From NCBI GenBank assembly GCA_027578815.1, contig JANBTH010000583.1, positions 1 to 14,384 on the forward strand: DNA of 14,384 nt, given 5' to 3'. The notes beneath the pieces were generated by a model, which was not told the origin of the DNA, did no database searches, and saw only the letters and a program-made list of their open reading frames with translations. How positions within the stretch are numbered: position 1 is the stretch's first letter; each line of letters opens with the position of its first letter. The DNA comes from Coemansia sp. RSA 1804. Its lineage: Eukaryota; Kickxellomycota; Kickxellomycetes; Kickxellales; Kickxellaceae. This document shows positions 9,245 to 14,384 of the stretch, piece by piece. Made by a program: the position numbers and the translations under genes.

Positions 9245-10768
9245 CTAGACTACGCTTTCTTTAAGGAGCTGGAGATAGCTATCATACTTGTCGACTAGAC
9301 TCATCCATTTCTCGTTGCGCGCAAGATTGGCTTTCACATCTGGCTCAAGCTTAAACTCGACTATGTAGCCGCCTATCGCTGGATTGGCCGGCATGACAAA
9401 CACATTGTCAATAAATGCATGGGGTGAGGTCCGAACCATGGTTGGAATGCCTGCCCCAAAGTCGACTCCGTAGTGCTCAAATCTGAACTGGTTGCTTATA
9501 CCCATCTTGCTGCTCCTTGTTGCAAAAAACCATGCAGGCCACATGTAATACTCTGGCTTGCCAATTTTAAAATGACCGACCTGGGCAATAAACTCTTTGT
9601 CCACCGATGCCACATCCTGATGTATTCTCAACGCCATGGCCGACAATATCTCGTCGGCAGGTTTTTGATGTACTTGTTCCCTCGAAAACACAGTGCTGCT
9701 TCCGGAGAGCATATTGCCTATATAATCCTTGGCATCCGGGAGGTTAATACGAGGGCGGCTGTTTATGTCAATCATGACTACCAGATCCTTCGGCTTGCCC
9801 AGTTTTTTGAAAGAGAGTCCACGGACCACCGAACGCGCTGGCTTTTTCCACTTTTCGATAAATGCCTCCTCCTTTGCTTGTCCAAGCACAATGGCCAGGT
9901 ACGCAGTAAGAACGTCGTTAACAGAGTACCGGATGCCTTCTGGTGCATGTGCTTGCACTCTGGTGCGGAGATCTTCCATTGTCTCTGAGGAGATATAGTA
10001 GAAACTGCATGTACGGTCCGTTGAATTTGATAGTGCTCCCATCACTCTCCCGCGCGTCTCGGGCGATATCCAGGCAAGCCACTTCATTAGAACACCGCCA
10101 GATGAAGCTGGGTTGGATATCATGTCCTTGATGGCAGTGGTTTCGCTGGAGATGTAGCTATTGTCGAATGAGCGGTCATAAATATAATGGCGCACTGGGA
10201 ATGGCACACTATTATCACTCTGTGACTGCTGCATCCACTTGGCTATCTCGGCCCAGCGGTTCATAAACTGCGTGTATCCATAGCCATCAGTATTATAATG
10301 CCGAATACTACCAATCACCATTAAGCCACTATTCTCTCTAAACCTGATAACGTGGAAGAAACCAGGCACAATTCTTCCGCCAATTAGTCTATTTGAGACA
10401 GGAACGCCATACTCTTTGCTAAAATCCATAGGAAGCTTGTAGATATTATATCCAGACTCGTGCATTTCTGAATAATCCAAGTTGCAGTATGTGTCTGTGT
10501 AGACAGGCATGTTCAAATTATCCTTGTCGACTAAAACATATGGACGACCTTTGGTGGATGTCTTTGGATGGCCTGCAAGGATAGGAAAGTCTTGCATTGC
10601 CTTGTAGAAAGCACGCTCTAAAACCCCCGCCGGCATAAAGACGCTCCAAGGCTTGCGGGCCCTGTTCTCATACCAGTAGCAGTTGGATACACTAGTTGCA
10701 TAATGCCCGGCATCAGCATTATCAAGCCAGATTGTCTGCGTTTTGACAGTGTCAGTAAAAGTGTTCAT
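9245..10768 (-). CDS. BAHD-type acyl-CoA-dependent acyltransferase
   Basis: This 507-residue cytosolic-type protein, without signal peptide or membrane segment, has the layout of the BAHD/PF02458 transferase family, which moves acyl groups from acyl-CoA to alcohols or amines. The catalytic HxxxD motif is H157-Y-N-T-D161-G162, in the first half as expected, and is preceded by the FPILAGHP segment (61-68) seen in many members. The second signature, normally DFGWG, is D436-F-G-A-G440 near the C-terminus. The protein is slightly longer than the usual 430-480 residues. Its start is ATG 10768; a further four upstream codons are open but begin with TTG. It is transcribed towards the oxidase-like gene and shares a 949-base divergent region with the DUF229 gene. 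No other secondary-metabolism gene is visible, so the acceptor substrate cannot be guessed. Confidence 0.85.
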   Translation of the reverse strand: MNTFTDTVKTQTIWLDNADAGHYATSVSNCYWYENRARKPWSVFMPAGVLERAFYKAMQDFPILAGHPKTSTKGRPYVLVDKDNLNMPVYTDTYCNLDYSEMHESGYNIYKLPMDFSKEYGVPVSNRLIGGRIVPGFFHVIRFRENSGLMVIGSIRHYNTDGYGYTQFMNRWAEIAKWMQQSQSDNSVPFPVRHYIYDRSFDNSYISSETTAIKDMISNPASSGGVLMKWLAWISPETRGRVMGALSNSTDRTCSFYYISSETMEDLRTRVQAHAPEGIRYSVNDVLTAYLAIVLGQAKEEAFIEKWKKPARSVVRGLSFKKLGKPKDLVVMIDINSRPRINLPDAKDYIGNMLSGSSTVFSREQVHQKPADEILSAMALRIHQDVASVDKEFIAQVGHFKIGKPEYYMWPAWFFATRSSKMGISNQFRFEHYGVDFGAGIPTMVRTSPHAFIDNVFVMPANPAIGGYIVEFKLEPDVKANLARNEKWMSLVDKYDSYLQLLKESVV

Positions 10769-11100
10769 TGCTGTAGGCAAGGCTTTGTTTCAGAAATATC
10801 TGGAAGGTGAGAGCAAAATAGAAATAAAAAAGTACTGCAAAGCTAGAAGTATAAAAGCTGAATGTATTCTAGAACTAGTTGGGAGATGAGTGCAAACGAA
10901 AATTAGATGAAATGAATGTTTCAACTCTTTCAAAAAAAAAAAAACCTTCCTTATAAATACCTGCTGTTCACGGACAACTCAATTCAGTAGAATGTGTTCT
11001 GCTTGTCGCTCTCATGCTATTGATTACAAAGATTGGATGGCCACTAGAAAGTATTTGTTTTCTAATGTTTAGGAAGGGAAAGCGCTCTTTAAGCGAGGAC

Positions 11101-11245
11101 AATCCACGAGCGCACTGTTTCTGATTGCCATAAAGTGTAGAAAAAACCGTGGATTTTCCTACCAACCTGTATTGAGCATACATGCCTTAAATCCACATTG
11201 CAGCCCACCATTGATTCGTATTCCATGTATTTGATCGGGCTGCAA
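11101..11245. repeat. Two short inverted repeats in the divergent region
   Basis: AATCCACG (11101-11108) pairs with CGTGGATT (11148-11155), and TTGCAGCCC (11198-11206) pairs with GGGCTGCAA (11237-11245). Loops are 39 and 30 bases. A further AATCCAC copy lies at about 11190. These may be hairpins or paired binding sites; they lie inside a chance open frame, so no function can be assigned. Confidence 0.3.
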
Positions 11246-11295
11246 ACAACTAAATCTACTCCAACTGCTACACTTTTATATCCACTTGGGGCGGC

Positions 11296-11314
11296 GTGTT
11301 TTCCAGGAAAACAC
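11296..11314. promoter_or_regulatory. Perfect 19-base dyad, candidate dimeric regulator site
   Basis: The sequence is GTGTTTTCC, one central A, then GGAAAACAC: two exact 9-base inverted half-sites. It lies about 530 bases from the BAHD ATG and about 400 from the DUF229 ATG, inside the divergent intergenic region. A cognate factor is not known from the sequence. It could also form a cruciform or be chance, although exact 9+9 symmetry is unlikely at a given place. Confidence 0.4.
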
Positions 11315-11446
11315 ATTTGCTTAACAATCAATTTTAGAAACGTCTATTTCTAAACTTTCTCCGATTGTTCTACATTACCAAAAGGAGACACAATGCTGGA
11401 ATAATGGCGATTGTTTTTCCTCGCGGGAAAAAAGAAAGAAATATCG

Positions 11447-11458
11447 GCCACATGTGGC
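11447..11458. promoter_or_regulatory. 12-base palindrome with E-box core
   Basis: GCCACATGTGGC is a perfect palindrome whose centre contains two overlapping CANNTG E-boxes, the class of site bound by bHLH dimers. It lies about 260 bases before the DUF229 ATG. About 20 bases to its left, GCGGGAAA (11423-11430) matches the reverse of an E2F-type TTTCCCGC site. Both matches are by eye only. Confidence 0.3.
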
Positions 11459-11717
11459 TTGTTACTTTCCTTATCAACTGTCTGGAAGTCTGTTTCCTTT
11501 GCTATGTTAACAGATACTCTAGTAAACAATTAAAGGTAAAGCAAAATTTTACTACTGCATTATTCTTGGTTATTTGTTTTACTGTAGCGATCCGACCAGA
11601 CCTGACGAGAAAGAAAAGAATATGTAGTCTGGCCTTTAGCTCCTTTTTCACATTTTTATTTGTTTGCTCATATTTCATATATTTACCATCACTATTGTCA
11701 TTATTATCATTTTAAAA

Positions 11718-13916
11718 ATGCAGTCTATATCAAGTAGCACATATCAATCCATATCCAAAAGAACAGACGTTGGTAATATGGCCGATGGCAAGACTGACCG
11801 TGTTTTCAAACATCTAGACAATGGTCGGCTTGAATATGCGCAAGAGATAGGAACTTGCAATATGTGGAAATGGCAGGGACTTGTTGGCACACCCAAATCA
11901 GCAGCAGTAGCACTGCTGTTTATAATCTTTGTGGTTTCGTATGTAATGGCACTGCAGGGCGGGCCGCTTCCATACATCATCGAGCATCTTGCGGCCATCG
12001 GCATAGAGCTGCTTGTGTCAATACTGTCGCTCACAGGTATAACAGTGCTGCTCTACGCGGGCCGTATGCGCAGGGGGGCACGACGAAACACGCTGCTTCT
12101 TATTTTTTGCACATTCGGGGCGCTTTACGTATACGACCATGGCGAACGGTTCGAGAAGCACGGGTTTTACAATATCCTGGTGTTTCTGACCATGTACGTG
12201 CCGCTCAATCTGACACTGGGGCTGCTCTATGTGCTGTGGACAAGCATTGACAACTTTGCCGCCTACTTTTCTGTTGTTCTTCTTATTGGCTGCGCAACAG
12301 TATGCGCTTCCTTGGTTCATTACCGCGGCGAGTTTGACCGCGGACTGTTTGGAAAGCTACAGTATCTTCCTGGCGAGTGCAGCTGGGTAGGGCCAAACAT
12401 CCCAATTGTTGATCTGTTTCCCGTGGGAACACAAAACTTTTGGGCTGGCTCAATGCACTGTAAGCCAGAACAGCACCATATCAATGCGACAATTGACAAA
12501 CATGGTGCTCTTCATGTCGAATGTTCCGATAAGAAATCCCAAATACACATTGAGATCTTGCCTGATACAAGACAATGGCCGCTTTGGAGAAAGAGCATGT
12601 GGGGCGTGTACAACACACAGGTGTTGGAAGGTATAAAGCGGATGGAATATATTCCAGGCGAGCCGGTTGTCCTGGATGAAGGCACACAGGCTGCTGTTGT
12701 GCGGTGCGGATCAAGCAGCACGATTGTCACACGCGTCAGTCCATCGGTAGACAAGCTCCCACTGTACACACCGCCGATGGAAAGCGACACTCGTACAAAT
12801 TCATCTATCCACAAGCTGACAACAGATTGGATGGATGTCACCAACATTATGAAGGATCAGCAGACCCAGTTCAAGCGACCCAATGTCATTTATCTGATGC
12901 TGGACGCCGTGTCGCACAGGCAGTTTTACCGGCGTTTGCCCAAAAGCGCAAAAGCCCTGCGGGCACTGCATCGTCCGGGAATAAACCGACTAAGCGAGCT
13001 GTACCGGTACCACTCTAACGGATTCGGCACCGACAACAACACCCGAGCCATGTACTTTGGAGAGATAACCCCCTCAAAGGCCAACCCGCTTCCGATCTGG
13101 GCATACTACAGGGACCGCGGGTACGTGACAGCCCGGCTAGAAACAGGGTGCGACGATTGGGCCAAGGAGTGCTCGGGCCAGTACTTTGAGTCGCTCGATT
13201 ATTCTGTTGGAAACCGAAGCCTGGATTACGAGCTCTCTTCGCCCTTCTGTATGCCAGAGTATTATCCGCGCACAGGCAATGCATTTGGAAACTTCAAGGG
13301 ACCATACTCCATAGTTGCACGGTGCCTCTACGGACGGTACGTGCATGACTGGACGTTTGACTACTTGTATCAGCTTAGAAGCGAGCTGAGAAGAAAGGCG
13401 ACTAGCACAGAGCAGGGTTCTTCTAAAAATTCCCGCCCGTACATGATTACAGCGGCGTTTCTGGAGGGCCACGAGGGAACCGGAGAAGTACTTCGGACAA
13501 TGGACGATGCGCTTGCTGCGTTTCTGGAGGATCTTGGAGACTCGGGCGAGCTCGAGGACACCGTCTTTATCCTCGGATCCGACCACGGCCTGCACATGGG
13601 CGTGAATTTCCTGTTCCTCAAGAGCGGACGCATCGAGCACCAGAACCCCTTCTTTGTGATGTCGGTGCCCGAGCAGCTGCACCAGTTTGCAGAGAGCTTT
13701 CAGCAGCATCACGGCTCTGAGAAGGGAATCTCGCCATTCGTGGCCAACGAGCAGCGCCTGATCTCGCCGTTTGAGGTGTACCACACATTCCGGGCGTTGG
13801 CTGACTGGCCCAAGGTAGATGGCGACAATTGGAGGCGGTCTCTCTTTGCTGCTCAAAGGGCAGGAAAAACATGCGACGAGGCTGGGATCGGTGAAATCTT
13901 TTGCATGTGCAAGTAA
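11718..13916 (+). CDS. DUF229 (PF02995-like) sulfatase/phosphatase-superfamily protein with five predicted membrane spans
   Basis: The predicted protein has 732 residues. Hydrophobic segments at about 62-79, 92-114, 124-138, 151-173 and 183-201 form a membrane domain, followed by a large, probably lumenal or extracellular, domain with sequons such as N256, N361, N440 and N499. The catalytic-type domain (about 385-700) carries alkaline-phosphatase-superfamily marks. RPNVIYLMLDAVSH (387-400) gives metal-ligand candidate D396; FGTDNNTRAMYFGE (436-449) has T442 as a possible nucleophile; H585 lies in FLEGHEGTG; and GSDHG (620-624) provides D622 and H623. GRIEHQNPFFVMSVPE (637-652) is a DUF229-type block. 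The family is known from nematodes, insects and some fungi and has no settled activity; a hydrolase or phospho-group transferase on glycans or lipids is inference. ATG 11718 is the first in frame (the open frame above it lacks ATG); ATG 11778 is an alternative. Single exon. Confidence 0.8.
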   Translation: MQSISSSTYQSISKRTDVGNMADGKTDRVFKHLDNGRLEYAQEIGTCNMWKWQGLVGTPKSAAVALLFIIFVVSYVMALQGGPLPYIIEHLAAIGIELLVSILSLTGITVLLYAGRMRRGARRNTLLLIFCTFGALYVYDHGERFEKHGFYNILVFLTMYVPLNLTLGLLYVLWTSIDNFAAYFSVVLLIGCATVCASLVHYRGEFDRGLFGKLQYLPGECSWVGPNIPIVDLFPVGTQNFWAGSMHCKPEQHHINATIDKHGALHVECSDKKSQIHIEILPDTRQWPLWRKSMWGVYNTQVLEGIKRMEYIPGEPVVLDEGTQAAVVRCGSSSTIVTRVSPSVDKLPLYTPPMESDTRTNSSIHKLTTDWMDVTNIMKDQQTQFKRPNVIYLMLDAVSHRQFYRRLPKSAKALRALHRPGINRLSELYRYHSNGFGTDNNTRAMYFGEITPSKANPLPIWAYYRDRGYVTARLETGCDDWAKECSGQYFESLDYSVGNRSLDYELSSPFCMPEYYPRTGNAFGNFKGPYSIVARCLYGRYVHDWTFDYLYQLRSELRRKATSTEQGSSKNSRPYMITAAFLEGHEGTGEVLRTMDDALAAFLEDLGDSGELEDTVFILGSDHGLHMGVNFLFLKSGRIEHQNPFFVMSVPEQLHQFAESFQQHHGSEKGISPFVANEQRLISPFEVYHTFRALADWPKVDGDNWRRSLFAAQRAGKTCDEAGIGEIFCMCK

Positions 13917-14120
13917 AGAAATAGACGTGGTAGAAAAAAGGAACATATCGCAGAACTACGTTTCGCAAGCAAGTGCATCATTGATACGTTAAATGTCTAT
14001 ATTGAAGTACATCTCGATATGGCTAGGAAAGGAACAAGATAGGCTTGGCTTGTATGTTGATGTAATTGAATATAAAAACGAAGATGCAAGAACAATTCGG
14101 TAAGAGTAAAAAGGGATAAT

Positions 14121-14126
14121 AATAAA
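14121..14126 (+). terminator. Candidate poly(A) signal of the DUF229 gene
   Basis: A canonical AATAAA hexamer lies about 205 bases downstream of the DUF229 stop codon, within the convergent spacer. The local AT content makes a chance match possible, and weaker AT-rich variants lie nearer the stop. Confidence 0.35.
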
Positions 14127-14153
14127 TGTAACTGAGAAGCAGAGCAGCCGCTT

Positions 14154-14181
14154 AGAAAGAAAGAAAAAGAAAGGGGGGAGA
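14154..14181. repeat. 28-base polypurine run
   Basis: An uninterrupted run of A and G on the plus strand (AGAAAGA-type repeats ending in GGGGGGAGA). It lies in the 3' region of the minus-strand gene, where it would be a pyrimidine tract in the transcript. It is a simple-sequence feature with no assigned role. Confidence 0.7.
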
Positions 14182-14261
14182 CAGAGCGAGGGAATAGGGA
14201 ACAAGCAAAACGGTCTTGAGCCCGAATACCAAGTGAAACAGAGAAAAAGAAACAAACGGAA

Positions 14262-14384
14262 TCAGCCGCGCTGGATGCGGACAACAAGGACCTCCTTCTC
14301 AAACTCCACGCGGGCCTCCTCGATCTTGCAGTTTGCGGGAAGCGCAAACTTTTTGCAGAAGGGCGTGGGATCCTTGCGCGTGCA
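14262..14384 (-). CDS. C-terminal fragment of a probable Hsp20/alpha-crystallin-domain small heat shock protein
   Basis: Forty codons plus a TGA stop are open from the right edge on the minus strand; the rest of the gene lies outside the window. The pattern F-x-K-K-F-A-L-P-A-N (residues 9-18 of the fragment), then EEARVEFEKEVLVVRI, matches the end of an alpha-crystallin domain. There, an FxRxFxLP strand is followed by a loop and a NGVLxVxxP strand; here KEVLVVRI replaces the usual N-G-V-L. The protein stops right after this strand, so it lacks the C-terminal IxI/V tail that many small heat shock proteins use to form oligomers. The family call rests on a short stretch, and another HSP20-like fold protein is possible. 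Confidence 0.55.
   Translation of the reverse strand, partial: CTRKDPTPFCKKFALPANCKIEEARVEFEKEVLVVRIQRG

Larger units (their letters stand above)
10769..11717. promoter_or_regulatory. Divergent intergenic region between the BAHD and DUF229 genes
   Basis: This 949-base AT-rich region should carry promoters for both flanking genes. It holds a 13-base A run (10932-10944), a TATA-like TATTTATAAG on the minus strand just beyond it (about 10951-10960), several inverted repeats between 11101 and 11314, a 12-base palindrome at 11447-11458 and a GCGGGAAA element at 11423-11430. Short open frames occur: minus 11089-11316 (75 codons from ATG) and plus 11404-11715 (103 codons from ATG, hydrophobic and low in complexity, ending two bases before the DUF229 ATG). 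Neither shows a recognisable domain. I regard them as chance frames or leader sequence. Confidence 0.4.
13917..14261. other. Convergent 3' spacer between the DUF229 gene and the right-end partial gene
   Basis: This 345-base AT-rich spacer lies between two converging genes and should contain both 3' UTRs. On the plus strand AATAAA (14121-14126), about 205 bases after the DUF229 stop, is a candidate poly(A) signal. An unbroken purine run is present at 14154-14181. No gene is supported. Confidence 0.45.

Noticed and set aside
10769..10780. Four-codon N-terminal extension of the BAHD protein
   Set aside because: Starts with TTG; the first ATG at 10768 is the natural eukaryotic start.
11089..11316. 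75-codon ATG-started minus-strand open frame in the divergent region
   Set aside because: No motif, signal peptide or homology visible; length is within what AT-rich intergenic DNA yields by chance, and it overlaps several inverted repeats.
11404..11715. 103-codon hydrophobic open frame from ATG just upstream of the DUF229 ATG
   Set aside because: Low-complexity Phe/Leu/Ser tail from T-rich DNA, no domain, overlaps the likely promoter and leader of the DUF229 gene.
13137..13946. Open frame of about 269 codons on the minus strand opposite the DUF229 gene
   Set aside because: It overlaps the catalytic region of the DUF229 protein, whose metal-site motifs are on the plus strand; no recognisable domain in the antisense frame.

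Overview
This looks like nuclear DNA from a fungus. It has protein-coding genes with one clear spliceosomal intron, AT-rich spacers, and a gene set (nuclear-basket protein, Fet3-type multicopper oxidase, BAHD acyltransferase, ACSS3-type synthetase) that fits a fungus. A DUF229 sulfatase-like membrane protein, a type better known from animals, makes me lean towards an early-diverging zygomycete-grade lineage such as Kickxellomycotina. That placement is inference only. The coding DNA is GC-rich on the left (long coiled-coil gene) and closer to 50% on the right.

Layout, left to right. (1) 1-3675, minus: the N-terminal ~1,158 residues of a TPR/Mlp1 nuclear pore basket protein, with a 200-base intron (3271-3470); it runs off the left edge. 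(2) 4034-6316, minus: an ACSS3/PrpE-type short-chain acyl-CoA synthetase with a basic, probably mitochondrial, N-terminus. (3) 6964-8607, minus: a secreted Fet3-like multicopper oxidase homologue that has lost six of ten copper ligands, including the type-1 cysteine. (4) 9245-10768, minus: a BAHD-type acyltransferase. (5) 11718-13916, plus: a membrane-anchored DUF229 protein of the alkaline phosphatase/sulfatase superfamily. (6) 14262-14384, minus: the last 40 residues of a probable Hsp20/alpha-crystallin-type small heat shock protein, cut by the right edge.

The genes do not form an obvious pathway. Four same-strand genes are followed by a divergent promoter region (10769-11717) and a convergent pair at the right end. 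No tRNA, complete rRNA, transposon, CRISPR array or origin was recognised.

The most interesting item is gene 3. It is a full-length, intact open frame with signal peptide, seven N-glycosylation sequons and the Fet3-type cysteine pair, but its copper centres are dismantled. It looks like a conserved non-oxidase (pseudoenzyme) rather than a decaying gene. The DUF229 protein, a predicted hydrolase/transferase without known substrate and with five membrane spans, is second.
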